Source: Shimia sp049116215 (GTDB taxonomy: Bacteria; Pseudomonadota; Alphaproteobacteria; Rhodobacterales; Rhodobacteraceae). Taken from it: a DNA stretch of 64,000 nucleotides. Where the stretch lies: positions 205,083 to 269,082 of the forward strand of contig NZ_JAGDZB010000004.1 in assembly GCF_049116215.1 (NCBI RefSeq), read 5' to 3'. A program made the translations under genes and the position numbers. This document shows positions 34,180 to 43,613 of this stretch, one piece after another. The notes beneath the pieces were generated by a model. The model saw only the letters and a program-made list of their open reading frames with translations, was not told the DNA's origin and ran no database searches. Position 1 is the stretch's first letter. Each line of letters opens with the position of its first letter.

Positions 34180-35124
34180 TTAGCTCGCCAAGCGCCCTTG
34201 ATCGGCATCTTGTACAAGCGCGTTTAAGTGGCGCAGGTATCGCGGTTCTTTCAGGCGCCGCGCGACGTTGGCACAGAGCAAGGCGGTGACAAATGGACGT
34301 TTCCTTTGTGACACCTTTTGCAAGAGACGATCCAGATACGGCACATGGGCTCTCCGCGCTCGGTATAGCTTGTAAAAGGCCGCCCGACTCAATGTGCCCG
34401 CGCCTGCTTTCACCAACACCCGATACAAAATCTGCATCTCCAACAGGTCTTCCTCCGGAGTGGTGCCCAAATGTGGCGTTGGTAGCAAAACCGTATTTTC
34501 GCGCGCAAAAAGAGCGGCATGAACGGCGTCCATGGCTTGGGTTGGGTCGTAAATCACAAAACAGCGGTCCGCCGTGGCGGCCATATCAGGTGCAAAGCCA
34601 TACTGTCCGTCAAAAGCAATTTTGCGAGAGTTTGGAAAACGCTTGTCCCAGCCCGCCAATCGCGGTGAAAGGGTGGCTTGTGGTCGCACCGTCACAACCT
34701 GCGCATCGGTTGCCACAATCGAATAGGCGGCGGCGGCATAGCCACAGGATCCGGCACCGTAAAACACCACCTCATCAAACTCGTCAAAGAAGCCGTCATC
34801 AGACAGGCGATCAAAATAGGCAATCACCTCGGGATCGCGAAACCAGGTGTCGCCATCGCTCAAGACACAAAGGTGCGACCACCCCAACTCGCGTACCAGT
34901 TCCCACCCCAACGGATGGCCCGTGTCCTTGCGTTTTTGAATACTCTCAATGGTTTCAAAGGTGACCAGAAGGACAGGTTTGTCCTCCACTAAGGTTGCCC
35001 AGTGGCGTTTTCCCAGCGGTTGAAAGTGCCCATGCGAATCTGCAACGTGCTCCAATTGCGCGAGCCATTCATCCCGTGACAATCCAAGCATCGGCGTGTC
35101 AAAGCCGTTTGCGGTGTCCTGCAT
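34180..35124 (-). CDS. Conserved Roseobacter protein of unknown function
   Basis: 314 residues. I recognise the pattern of a family conserved in Roseobacters (HGHFQPLGKRHWATLVEDKP, VVFYGAGSCGYAAAAYSIVA) that is often mislabelled as phosphoadenosine phosphosulfate reductase; the cysteine motifs of that enzyme are absent. YGAGSCGYAAAA resembles a nucleotide- or nucleophile-elbow loop in an alpha/beta fold. The C-terminus is basic and helical. Divergent from coxD across 206 bp; no proven link. Confidence 0.7.
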   Translation of the reverse strand: MQDTANGFDTPMLGLSRDEWLAQLEHVADSHGHFQPLGKRHWATLVEDKPVLLVTFETIESIQKRKDTGHPLGWELVRELGWSHLCVLSDGDTWFRDPEVIAYFDRLSDDGFFDEFDEVVFYGAGSCGYAAAAYSIVATDAQVVTVRPQATLSPRLAGWDKRFPNSRKIAFDGQYGFAPDMAATADRCFVIYDPTQAMDAVHAALFARENTVLLPTPHLGTTPEEDLLEMQILYRVLVKAGAGTLSRAAFYKLYRARRAHVPYLDRLLQKVSQRKRPFVTALLCANVARRLKEPRYLRHLNALVQDADQGRLAS

Positions 35125-35330
35125 CTCGATGTTTTTCCTTACGCCCCTGGCCTTTATGGCCTGATGATCTGGCCCTGTTTGGTGGCCTTTGCGGGAAAGA
35201 TATAGACCATTTGCGGCGAAAATTGGGAGCGCTTTGCGTTTTCTACAACTTTTGTCGCGGGGGCAAACGCTTGACGTGGGCTAAGCTCCAATGCAGCGTG
35301 ACCGGAGCATTTTTAGCCAAAGGCGCCCCT
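35125..35330. other. Divergent intergenic region upstream of coxD
   Basis: 206 bp between the conserved unknown gene (minus) and coxD (plus). It presumably carries promoters for both. No convincing inverted repeat or -35/-10 pair was identified by eye. Confidence 0.35.
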
Positions 35331-36239
35331 ATGCAGGACATCGAGAGCATCGACAATATTCAACGGCTTCTGGCAGAAGAAGGCTACGTATGTGGTCGGC
35401 CGCTGGCGACGGTTGTTTTTCTGGCACTGCGCTTGGGGCGACCGATTTTCCTAGAAGGCGAAGCCGGGGTTGGAAAAACTGAAATTGCCAAGGCGCTTTC
35501 CGCTGCTTTGGGGCGCAGCCTGATCCGATTGCAATGTTACGAAGGCCTTGATGCCTCCAGCGCGGTGTATGAATGGAATTTCGCTGCTCAGATGGTGGCC
35601 ATCCGCACTGCTGAAGCCAGCGGTGTGGCGGATCGCTCCGTATTACAGGAAGAGCTGTTTGGCCCGGAGTACCTTGTCGAGCGCCCTTTGCTAAAGGCAA
35701 TGCGAGCAGACTCCGCCGGTGCGCCAGTACTGCTAATAGATGAGCTTGATCGCACGGATGAGCCGTTTGAGGCCTTCCTATTGGAGGCGCTCAGCGATTT
35801 TCAGGTTACGATCCCGGAAATCGGCACCATCAAAGCGCCTGAACCTCCAATTGTGATTGTCACCTCCAATCGGACGCGAGAGGTGCATGACGCGCTGAAG
35901 CGTCGGTGCCTGTATCATTGGGTCGACTATCCAGATTTTGATCGGGAAATGGCAATTTTGCGCGCCCGCGCTCCGGAAGCCGCGGAGAGTCTTAGCCGGG
36001 AAGTGGTGGCCTTTGTGCAGCGTTTGCGCACCGAGGACCTCTTTAAAAAACCCGGTGTGGCCGAGACCATCGATTGGGCCAAGTGTTTGTTGGCTTTGGA
36101 TGTTTTGACGCTTAGTCCGGAGGTGATTGCCGATACTTTGGGCGCGGTGCTTAAATACCAGGACGACATTGCAAAGCTGCAAGGCTCAGAAGCCAAACGT
36201 CTCTTGGACGAGGCGCGCGCTTCTCTGGAACCTGCGTGA
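35331..36239 (+). CDS. coxD: MoxR-type AAA ATPase (CoxD-like)
   Basis: 302 residues. Walker A FLEGEAGVGKTEIAKALSAA, Walker B APVLLIDELDRTDEPFEAFL, sensor 1 IVIVTSNRTREVHDALKRRC. This is the MoxR-like ATPase that, with CoxE, inserts sulfur and copper into the molybdenum site of CO dehydrogenase in Oligotropha. ATG 35331 opens the conserved region; longer upstream frame is not supported. First gene of the cox module. Confidence 0.88.
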   Translation: MQDIESIDNIQRLLAEEGYVCGRPLATVVFLALRLGRPIFLEGEAGVGKTEIAKALSAALGRSLIRLQCYEGLDASSAVYEWNFAAQMVAIRTAEASGVADRSVLQEELFGPEYLVERPLLKAMRADSAGAPVLLIDELDRTDEPFEAFLLEALSDFQVTIPEIGTIKAPEPPIVIVTSNRTREVHDALKRRCLYHWVDYPDFDREMAILRARAPEAAESLSREVVAFVQRLRTEDLFKKPGVAETIDWAKCLLALDVLTLSPEVIADTLGAVLKYQDDIAKLQGSEAKRLLDEARASLEPA

Positions 36240-36299
36240 TGCTTCATTTGACCCAAAATATCTCGGAGGTTACTGGGGGCTGCCCCCCCGGTGCGCTGG

Positions 36300-37556
36300 A
36301 TGGCTGAATACCTTCCACTCGAGGTCCCTGACGATCCAAAACTGACGCAAAACATCACGTGGTTTGCGCGCGCTTTGCGCAAGGCTGGATTGCCCATTGG
36401 TCCGGGACGCGTGATTGATGCAATTCGAGCCGTCGAGGCAGCGGGGTTCACCAGCAAGCAGGATTTCTATTGGACCTTGCACGCTTGTTTCGTGTCTCGA
36501 CCTGAACATCGCACCGTTTTCTCGCAGGTTTTCCGGCTCTACTGGCGTGATCCACGCTATCTGGAGCACATGATGGCGATGATGTTGCCAGCGGTGCGCG
36601 GCGTGCAAGAGGAACGCGCGGGACAAGCTGGTGAAAAACGTGCGGCTGAGGCGCTCCTTGATGGCGCCACTCAAGACCTTCCCGAAGATATTGATCAGGA
36701 GGAGGCTGGTACCGAAATCGAAATTGACGCTTCTCTAACCATGTCTTCAGAGGAGAAGCTGCGCTCACTTGATTTTGAACAAATGAGCACGGAGGAAATT
36801 GCGCAGGCGAAGCGCATGCTGTCGCGCCTGAGCTTGCCGGTCAAACCTATTTTGTCTCGGCGCACCAAATCGGATCCGCTTGGGCGCAAAATTGATTGGC
36901 GCGCCACTATGCGGCACTCCATGCGCCAAGGAGGAGACTTGTCTGGCTTGGCCCATAAAAGTCCGCGTATCCGTTGGCCCAACCTTGTGGTGATTTGCGA
37001 CATCTCCGGCTCCATGAGCCAATACAGCCGCATGGTGCTGCATTTCTTACACGCGGTTGCCAATCAAAAAGGCGCCGGATGGGCAAAGGTTCACGGCTTC
37101 ACTTTTGGCACACGCCTAACCAACATCACCCGTCATTTGGTAACCCGGGACGTAGACGCCGCGCTGGCGGCGGCTGGGGCGGAAGCGCAGGATTGGGAAG
37201 GCGGCACGCGGATTGGGGAGTGCCTGCACAGTTTTAACCGAGATTGGTCGCGTCGCGTTATGGGGCAGGGCGCCGTTGTTTTATTGATCACCGATGGGTT
37301 GGACCGTGGTGCGCCCGAAGCGCTGACCAAAGAGATGCAGCGGTTGCACCTGTCTTCGCGACGTTTGATTTGGCTGAATCCGCTCCTGCGGTGGGAAGGG
37401 TTTGCCGCCAAAGCACAAGGCATTCGGGCGATGTTGCCACATGTTGACAGTTTCCGCGCCGGCCATTCCATTGCTTCCATTGAAGCGTTGGCGGAGGCTT
37501 TGTCACGTCCCGACGATATAGGGGAAAAGGCACGGCTCCTAGGGGAGCTGCGTTGA
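36300..37556 (+). CDS. coxE: VWA domain protein (CoxE-like)
   Basis: 418 residues. The C-terminal von Willebrand A domain has the MIDAS motif VVICDISGSMSQYSRMVLHF and VVLLITDGLDRGAPEAL. The N-terminus (ITWFARALRKAGLPIGPGRV) and an acidic linker fit CoxE, the partner of CoxD in metal-centre maturation. Start uncertain: ATG 36300 is used, GTG 36291 is possible, and GGAGG lies 30 bp upstream behind a small GGGGGC/GCCCCC hairpin. Confidence 0.86.
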   Translation: MAEYLPLEVPDDPKLTQNITWFARALRKAGLPIGPGRVIDAIRAVEAAGFTSKQDFYWTLHACFVSRPEHRTVFSQVFRLYWRDPRYLEHMMAMMLPAVRGVQEERAGQAGEKRAAEALLDGATQDLPEDIDQEEAGTEIEIDASLTMSSEEKLRSLDFEQMSTEEIAQAKRMLSRLSLPVKPILSRRTKSDPLGRKIDWRATMRHSMRQGGDLSGLAHKSPRIRWPNLVVICDISGSMSQYSRMVLHFLHAVANQKGAGWAKVHGFTFGTRLTNITRHLVTRDVDAALAAAGAEAQDWEGGTRIGECLHSFNRDWSRRVMGQGAVVLLITDGLDRGAPEALTKEMQRLHLSSRRLIWLNPLLRWEGFAAKAQGIRAMLPHVDSFRAGHSIASIEALAEALSRPDDIGEKARLLGELR

Positions 37557-37645
37557 TGGTCCTGAGCCTGTGAAACATAAGGAAAAAGTGGACCTTGCTG
37601 TTTGGTCGAACGAGCCCCATGTTTTTTGCTCTGAGGGAGGGTGGA

Positions 37646-38614
37646 ATGCGCCAAGAACTTGAAGGTGCGCCGGAACTGGCGCTGGATTGGTTTCGCGCAG
37701 GACGTGGGGCGGCCTTGGCCACTGTGGTTGAAACCTGGGGCTCTGCACCACGTCGAACGGGGGCGCAAATGGTTGTGTCCGGTGATGGCCAGATTGAAGG
37801 CTCGGTGTCTGGCGGTTGTGTCGAAGGTGCGGTGATGGTCGAAGCCATGGACGCGATTGAAAGCGGCAAAGGCACCTTGTTGGAATTTGGCGTAAGCGAC
37901 GGCGATGCCTTCGCTGTTGGCTTGGCCTGCGGTGGCACTATCAAGGTTCTGGTCGAGCCTGTGGGAGCCGTTCTCACCGAAGACGTGCTGTCGGAATTGG
38001 TTGAGGCCCGCGCCGCGCGCAAAGCGGTGGCCTATATTGCCAATGTCGACACTGGCGGCGGCACATTGACGGAAACCGGATTTGCGGACCGCTTTCGCAT
38101 GGACCGTTCTGGCGTGGAAGAAGACGGCCGCTTTGTTGCGATTCACAATCCACCACTGAGGTTGGTTGTTGTGGGGGCTGTGCACATCGCGCAGGCTTTG
38201 GTCCCAATGGCACGCCTTGCTGGTTTTGATCCCATAATCGTTGATCCACGAGCTGCGTTTGGCTCAGAGGCGCGGTTTCCTGGGGAGACTGTTGTGGAGG
38301 AGTGGCCGGATGAGGCTTTGCAGAATGTTGGCATTGATGCCCGCACCGCGATTGTTTTATTAACCCATGACCCCAAGCTGGATGATCCAGCGCTGCACAT
38401 CGCTTTGAAGTCAGGCGTTTTTTATATCGGTGCCCTTGGCAGCAAGAGAACCCATGCCAAGCGGGTTGAGCGGCTTCAGGACGCCGGGCATTCGGATCAA
38501 GCCATTGTCCGCATACACGGTCCGGTTGGATTGGACATTGGCGCGGCAAGCCCGTCCGAAATCGCAGTGTCGATCCTGGCGGAGATGCTGACGGTGTTGA
38601 GGAAAAGCACATGA
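37646..38614 (+). CDS. XdhC/CoxI family maturation factor
   Basis: 322 residues. XdhC features: LATVVETWGSAPRRTGAQMV and GSVSGGCVEGAVMVEAMDAI near the N-terminus, then a Rossmann domain (LRLVVVGAVHIAQALVPMAR) with YIGALGSKRTHAKRVERL. Members bind sulfurated molybdenum cofactor and deliver it to xanthine-oxidase-type enzymes. ATG 37646 with GAGGGAGG upstream. Stop overlaps the next start by 4 bp. Confidence 0.9.
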   Translation: MRQELEGAPELALDWFRAGRGAALATVVETWGSAPRRTGAQMVVSGDGQIEGSVSGGCVEGAVMVEAMDAIESGKGTLLEFGVSDGDAFAVGLACGGTIKVLVEPVGAVLTEDVLSELVEARAARKAVAYIANVDTGGGTLTETGFADRFRMDRSGVEEDGRFVAIHNPPLRLVVVGAVHIAQALVPMARLAGFDPIIVDPRAAFGSEARFPGETVVEEWPDEALQNVGIDARTAIVLLTHDPKLDDPALHIALKSGVFYIGALGSKRTHAKRVERLQDAGHSDQAIVRIHGPVGLDIGAASPSEIAVSILAEMLTVLRKST

Positions 38615-39597
38615 AGTTTGGTGCCGTGCCAGTTGAAGCGGCTCTGGACGCCGTGTTGGCGCACTCCTTGGTTGCTGGTAAAAGGATCCCCAAAGGAACG
38701 GTCCTGCAAGAAATGCACCTGCAAGCCCTAGTCAACGCAGGGTTTGAAACTGTTGTCGTGGCCCAATTGGACCATGGCGATGTGCCCGAGGATGTGGCGG
38801 CAGCCAAATTGGCGGAGGCTATGCTTGTTGGAGTTGAAGGCGTCCGAGCCACAGGTGCAGGCGCTGGGCGCGTAAACCTCTACGCTGAGGGCTGTGGCGT
38901 GATCCGCATCAACGCTGAGATCGTGCAGCAGATTAACTCGATTGACCCGATGATCACGGTTGCAACCGTGCCAGATTTTCATCGGGTTGATTCGGATGGC
39001 ATGGTCGCGACCATCAAGATTATTGCTTATGCTGTACCATCTTCTGCACTGGCGGAGGCGAAAAAAATTGCGCGCGGAGCGGTGTCTTTACGGCCGCCTG
39101 TTTTTGAAACTGCAACTCTGATTGAAACCACCATTGGAGATGTTCCATCAGACAAAGGCCGTCGCGCGATGGCCGGGCGTGTCGAGCGGATGGGCATGAT
39201 GCTGTCGGACAGGGTCTTGGTGCCGCACCAGGAAGAACCATTGGCGCAGGCGATCCGCTCAGCCCCCGGGGACATGATCTTTGTCCTAACAGCCTCCGCA
39301 ACGTCAGATCCGCTGGATGTCGCACCGCAGGCTCTGCGGGATGCAGGTGGTCAGGTTGAGCGGTTTGGCATGCCAGTTGACCCCGGAAATCTTCTGTTTC
39401 TGGGGGGAATTGACGGCAAGCCCGTGATTGGTTTGCCCGGCTGTGCCAGGTCTCCCGCTCTCAATGGTGCGGATTGGGTTTTGGAGCGTGTGATCTGCGG
39501 AATTGAGGTGTCACATAATGATATTGCGGCCCTGGGGGTGGGGGGATTGCTAAAGGAAATCCCAATCCGTCCCATGCCTCGCGAGAAAGGCATCTAA
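38611..39597 (+). CDS. Molybdopterin-binding (MoeA-like) protein
   Basis: 328 residues. The N-terminus has HSLVAGKRIPKGTVLQEMHL, like the MoeA-related cofactor domain; the C-terminus (PGDMIFVLTASATSDPLDVA, GKPVIGLPGCARSPALNGAD) is the MoCF/MoeA-like molybdopterin-binding fold. Relatives are often fused to MobA; here no nucleotidyltransferase part follows. Translationally coupled to xdhC, so it is likely part of cofactor supply for CoxL. Confidence 0.82.
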   Translation: MKFGAVPVEAALDAVLAHSLVAGKRIPKGTVLQEMHLQALVNAGFETVVVAQLDHGDVPEDVAAAKLAEAMLVGVEGVRATGAGAGRVNLYAEGCGVIRINAEIVQQINSIDPMITVATVPDFHRVDSDGMVATIKIIAYAVPSSALAEAKKIARGAVSLRPPVFETATLIETTIGDVPSDKGRRAMAGRVERMGMMLSDRVLVPHQEEPLAQAIRSAPGDMIFVLTASATSDPLDVAPQALRDAGGQVERFGMPVDPGNLLFLGGIDGKPVIGLPGCARSPALNGADWVLERVICGIEVSHNDIAALGVGGLLKEIPIRPMPREKGI

Positions 39598-39737
39598 AAA
39601 AGTCGCTTTGTGCTGCGCTTGCAGCTACGACCAATGTCTACGCCGCCTAATTAAATTGTTAAAAAAAGCGGCTTCTCAAGTTGCATGGTGGCTGCTTTAC
39701 TCTTGCTCAATGACAATAGCTAAATTGGGAGGAGCCA
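39598..39737 (+). promoter_or_regulatory. Region upstream of coxSLM
   Basis: 140 bp with A/T-rich DNA (CTAATTAAATTGTTAAAAAA) and a strong GGGAGGAG ribosome-binding site at 39727-39734. The shift in spacing suggests a promoter of its own for coxSLM. A TTAA-N4-TTAA pair is seen but does not fit the CtrA spacing. Confidence 0.4.
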
Positions 39738-40223
39738 ATGTCACAGGTCACCATGACCGTGAATGGCAAAGAAATGTCCGGCGATGCCGAAGGACGCACT
39801 TTGCTCAGTCAATTTCTTCGAGAAACCCTTGGCCTGACTGGCACGCACGTTGGATGTGATACCAGCCAATGCGGCGCCTGCGTGGTGCATGTTGATGGTG
39901 TCGCAGTCAAGTCCTGCACTATGTTGGCGATGGAAGCGGAAGGCGCATCGGTTGACACAATTGAAGGTCAAGCGGCGCCGGACGGTACGCTGAATGCGTT
40001 GCAACAGGCGTTCCAAGATCATCACGGCCTTCAATGTGGGTTCTGCACGCCAGGTATGATCATGTCTGCGGCGGATCTTTTGAAAAGCAACCCGCAACCT
40101 ACCGAAGCGGAAGTGCGTCACCATCTTGAAGGCAATATTTGCCGCTGCACCGGCTACCACAACATCGTGAAAGCGATCCTGGCGGCGAGTGGTCAAGATG
40201 TGAGCAGCATTGCAGCCGAGTGA
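39738..40223 (+). CDS. coxS: CO dehydrogenase-like small subunit, 2x[2Fe-2S]
   Basis: 161 residues. Plant-type cluster motif VGCDTSQCGACVVHVDG (CxxxxCxxC, then C in SCTML) and second cluster LQCGFCTPGMI with GNICRCTGYHNI. Electron-transfer subunit of a molybdenum hydroxylase. Gene order S-L-M is typical of form II (BMS-type) clusters. Confidence 0.94.
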   Translation: MSQVTMTVNGKEMSGDAEGRTLLSQFLRETLGLTGTHVGCDTSQCGACVVHVDGVAVKSCTMLAMEAEGASVDTIEGQAAPDGTLNALQQAFQDHHGLQCGFCTPGMIMSAADLLKSNPQPTEAEVRHHLEGNICRCTGYHNIVKAILAASGQDVSSIAAE

Positions 40224-40322
40224 TCCACAGTCCCGCGTTTGAGGAGGCGCGGATTTGTGTGATTTTGATTTCAAATCGGATGTGAGAGGCTTTGGCCCGC
40301 TCTGATTTTAGGGAGGATAAAC

Positions 40323-42686
40323 ATGCCTAAGGACAATGGCATTGGCGCCAGCCCCAAGCGGCGCGAAGATGTCCGGTTTCTAAGTGGAACCGGCAATTAT
40401 ACAGACGACATTCAAGTCAACGGTCAGGCCTACGTACATTTTTTGCGCTCTGACATTGCCCACGCCAAAATCAATGGCATCAATCTGGACGCGGCGTCGG
40501 CTATGCCGGGGGTGATCAAGATTTTCACCGGTGCGGATTTTGAAGGTGTGGGTGGCATTCCCTGTGGCTGGCAAGTGACAGACCGACATGGCGAGCCGAT
40601 GCAAGAGCCGGCGCACCCGGTTCTGGCGCAAGGCAAGGTACGTTACGTGGGGGACCAGATCGCCGCCGTTGTGGCCGAAACCGTAGAGCAGGCCCGCGAC
40701 GCAGCGGAGGCGATCGAGGTCGATCTCGAAGAGCTGCCGGCTGTGGTTGATATGAAAGCCGCCTTGGAGGACGGCGCCACAAAGGTGCACGACGATCTGA
40801 CCAGCAACCTGTGTTACGACTGGGGCTTTGTTGAAGAGAATAAGCCTGCGGTGGACGCCGCGTTTGAGTCGGCGGCACATGTCACAACGCTCGAGTTGCG
40901 CAACAACCGTCTGGTGGCAAACCCAATGGAACCACGTGTCGCGATTGGCGATTTTAACCGCGCAACCGGTGACAGCACGCTCTACACAACCAGTCAAAAC
41001 CCACACGTGATCCGCCTTTTGATGGGCGCGTTTGTTCTGGGCATTCCGGAACACAAACTACGGGTTGTTGCTCCGGACGTTGGCGGTGGCTTTGGCACAA
41101 AGATTTTCCACTATGCCGAGGAAGCCTTCTGTACCTTTGCGGCCAAAGCCCTGAACCGTGCGGTGAAGTGGACCTCAACACGGTCTGAAGCGTTCATTTC
41201 GGATGCCCATGGGCGAGACCACGTAACCAAAATCGAGCTGGCGCTGGACGCGGACAACAACTTTACAGCGTTGCGGACTGACACTTACGCAAACATGGGC
41301 GCGTATTTGTCGACATTTGCGCCGTCGGTTCCAACCTGGCTACATGGCACGCTGATGGCGGGCAACTACAAGACGCCATTGATCTATGTGAACGTCAAAG
41401 CGGTCTTCACCAACACAGTGCCAGTGGATGCCTACCGTGGCGCTGGTCGGCCGGAAGCGACATTCCAGCTTGAGCGCGTGGTGGACAAAGCGGCGCGCGA
41501 ACTGGGTGTGGACCCAATTGCCCTACGTCGTCAGAACTTTATCACCGAGTTCCCCTATGCCACCCCTGTGGCGGTGGAATATGACACCGGCGACTACCAC
41601 GGCACCATGGATGCGCTTGAAAAGATGGCGGATCTGTCGGGGTTTGAGGCCCGTCGTAAGGCCAGTGAAGCTCGCGGTAAACTGCGTGGCTTCGGTGTGA
41701 ACTGCTACATTGAGGCTTGCGGTATCGCGCCCTCAAATCTCGTCGGGCAGCTCGGCGCGCGCGCTGGATTGTATGAAAGCGCAACAGTTCGGGTAAACGC
41801 GACTGGTGGCCTGGTTGTAATGACCGGCTCACACAGCCATGGCCAAGGCCACGAGACCTCTTTCCCACAAGTGATTGCCGAGATGATTGGCATTGACGAA
41901 AGCATGGTCGAGATTGTGCACGGCGATACGGCCAATACCCCAATGGGCATGGGCACCTATGGCTCGCGTTCGTTGGCGGTTGGCGGCTCTGCTATGGTTC
42001 GGGCAACTGAGAAGATCATTGCCAAAGCCAAGAAGATTGCCGCGCACCTGATGGAAGCGGCTGACGCGGACATCGAACTCAAAGATGGTGCATTTTCCGT
42101 GGCTGGCACCGACAAATCGGTGGCTTGGGGCGATGTAACGCTGGCCGCCTATGTGCCGCACAATTACCCGCTTGAGGACATCGAACCGGGCTTGGAAGAG
42201 ACCGCGTTTTATGACCCTGCAAACTTCACCTATCCTTCCGGTGCTTATGCCTGTGAAGTGGAGGTGGATCCTGACACCGGCAAGGTCACCATTGAAGCGT
42301 TCAACGCAGCAGATGACTTTGGCAACATCGTTAACCCGATGATTGTCGACGGTCAGGTGCACGGCGGTATTGGGCAAGGCATTGGCCAAGCGTTGCTTGA
42401 AAACGCAGCGTATGATGAGAACGGCCAGTTGCTGAGCGCGTCTTATATGGACTACGCAATGCCACGTGCCAGTGATGTGCCTTTCTACGGCGTGGACCAT
42501 TCTAGCCAAACGCCTTGTACTCACAATCCGCTAGGTGTGAAGGGTTGTGGTGAGGCCGGCGCCATTGGGTCTCCTCCAGCGGTGATCAACGCAGTTGTTG
42601 ACGCGTTGCGCTCCGGTGGGCATGACATTCACCATATCGATATGCCTGTGTCGCCGTCGCGCGTCTGGCAGGCGATGAACGGATAA
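40323..42686 (+). CDS. coxL: Form II CO dehydrogenase-like molybdenum large subunit
   Basis: 787 residues, two xanthine-oxidase-type domains. The active-site loop reads PVDAYRGAGRPEATFQLERV, the form II AYRGAGR motif, not the form I AYxCSFR motif that binds copper in proven CO dehydrogenase. The catalytic glutamate is in VKGCGEAGAIGSPPAVINAV, and GGGFGTKIFHYAEEAF is a molybdopterin contact. CO oxidation is therefore unproven; another aldehyde or heterocycle may be the substrate. ATG 40323 with AGGGAGGA upstream. Confidence 0.92.
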   Translation: MPKDNGIGASPKRREDVRFLSGTGNYTDDIQVNGQAYVHFLRSDIAHAKINGINLDAASAMPGVIKIFTGADFEGVGGIPCGWQVTDRHGEPMQEPAHPVLAQGKVRYVGDQIAAVVAETVEQARDAAEAIEVDLEELPAVVDMKAALEDGATKVHDDLTSNLCYDWGFVEENKPAVDAAFESAAHVTTLELRNNRLVANPMEPRVAIGDFNRATGDSTLYTTSQNPHVIRLLMGAFVLGIPEHKLRVVAPDVGGGFGTKIFHYAEEAFCTFAAKALNRAVKWTSTRSEAFISDAHGRDHVTKIELALDADNNFTALRTDTYANMGAYLSTFAPSVPTWLHGTLMAGNYKTPLIYVNVKAVFTNTVPVDAYRGAGRPEATFQLERVVDKAARELGVDPIALRRQNFITEFPYATPVAVEYDTGDYHGTMDALEKMADLSGFEARRKASEARGKLRGFGVNCYIEACGIAPSNLVGQLGARAGLYESATVRVNATGGLVVMTGSHSHGQGHETSFPQVIAEMIGIDESMVEIVHGDTANTPMGMGTYGSRSLAVGGSAMVRATEKIIAKAKKIAAHLMEAADADIELKDGAFSVAGTDKSVAWGDVTLAAYVPHNYPLEDIEPGLEETAFYDPANFTYPSGAYACEVEVDPDTGKVTIEAFNAADDFGNIVNPMIVDGQVHGGIGQGIGQALLENAAYDENGQLLSASYMDYAMPRASDVPFYGVDHSSQTPCTHNPLGVKGCGEAGAIGSPPAVINAVVDALRSGGHDIHHIDMPVSPSRVWQAMNG

Positions 42687-42700
42687 GCGGAGGAAATATC

Positions 42701-43489
42701 ATGTATAATTTCGACTTCGAAAAACCCTCCACGATCGCGGATGCTGTCTCTGCGCTGGGTGCCGAGGATGCGAAAGCATTGGGCGGCGGGCAGACATTGC
42801 TCCCGACAATGAAGCAGCGTCTGGCCAGCCCGTCTAAGCTGGTGAGCCTCAAGGGCATTGCCGAGATGCAGGGCATTTGCACCGGTGATGATGGTGCGCT
42901 GTGCATCGGTGGGGCAACCACGCACGCGGATGTGGCCGCGGGGGCAGGTGCTTATCCCGGACTTGCGGCTCTTGCTGGAGGCATTGGAGATCCGGCAGTG
43001 CGGGCACGCGGGACGATTGGCGGCTCTTTGGCCAACAACGATCCATCTGCCTGTTACCCAGCCGGAGCCTTGGCATCAGGCGCGACCTTTGTCACCAATG
43101 CGCGTGAGATTGCGGCGGACGACTATTTCCAAGGCATGTTCACAACGGCCTTGGATGAGGGGGAGATCCTCACTGAGGTGCGGTTCCCTGTGCCGGAGGT
43201 GTCGAACTATCAGAAGTTTGAACAGCCAGCCTCTCGGTTTGCCTTGGTGGGCGTGTTTGTGGCCAAATATGCCGACGGTGTGCGTGTCGCGGTAACCGGC
43301 GCGTCTGAAGAGGGCGTGTTCCGCTGGACAGAGGCAGAGGCCGCGCTTTCGGGCAACTTCTCCGCTGACGCCATTGCCGATATGGCGCCAGGCGAAGATG
43401 GCATGATCTCTGATCTGCATGGCACAGCGGCATACCGGGCCCACTTGGTTGGGGTTCTGACCCGCCGCGCGGTGACCACCGCCAGCTAA
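42701..43489 (+). CDS. coxM: CO dehydrogenase-like FAD subunit
   Basis: 262 residues. KALGGGQTLLPTMKQRLASP near 25-44 and RARGTIGGSLANNDPSACYP near 104-123 are the FAD-binding motifs of this family. Accepts electrons from CoxS. 14 bp after coxL; followed by a strong terminator. Confidence 0.93.
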   Translation: MYNFDFEKPSTIADAVSALGAEDAKALGGGQTLLPTMKQRLASPSKLVSLKGIAEMQGICTGDDGALCIGGATTHADVAAGAGAYPGLAALAGGIGDPAVRARGTIGGSLANNDPSACYPAGALASGATFVTNAREIAADDYFQGMFTTALDEGEILTEVRFPVPEVSNYQKFEQPASRFALVGVFVAKYADGVRVAVTGASEEGVFRWTEAEAALSGNFSADAIADMAPGEDGMISDLHGTAAYRAHLVGVLTRRAVTTAS

Positions 43490-43508
43490 GTGGCAATATT
43501 AAAATAGA

Positions 43509-43540
43509 AAAGCCCCGATCCTGAGATTGGGGCTTTTTTG
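43509..43540 (+). terminator. Intrinsic terminator of the cox operon
   Basis: AAAGCCCC...GGGGCTTT stem followed by TTTTTTG, 20 bp after the coxM stop. Confidence 0.85.
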
Positions 43541-43562
43541 TTGCCTTCGGTATGTCACCAAT

Positions 43563-43591
43563 AAAAAACCCCGCGCGATGGCGGGGTTTTT
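43563..43591 (-). terminator. Bidirectional intrinsic terminator, serving infC
   Basis: AAAAACCCCGC-gcgatg-GCGGGGTTTTT: strong stem with runs on both sides, 22 bp after the infC stop on the minus strand. It faces the cox terminator, insulating convergent genes. Confidence 0.85.
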
Positions 43592-43613
43592 AGAATTCAA
43601 TGGTCTGCCGGAG

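Noticed and set aside
39651..39662. TTAA-N4-TTAA as a CtrA site upstream of coxS
   Set aside because: CtrA half-sites need a 7-bp spacer; this looks like A/T-rich promoter DNA.
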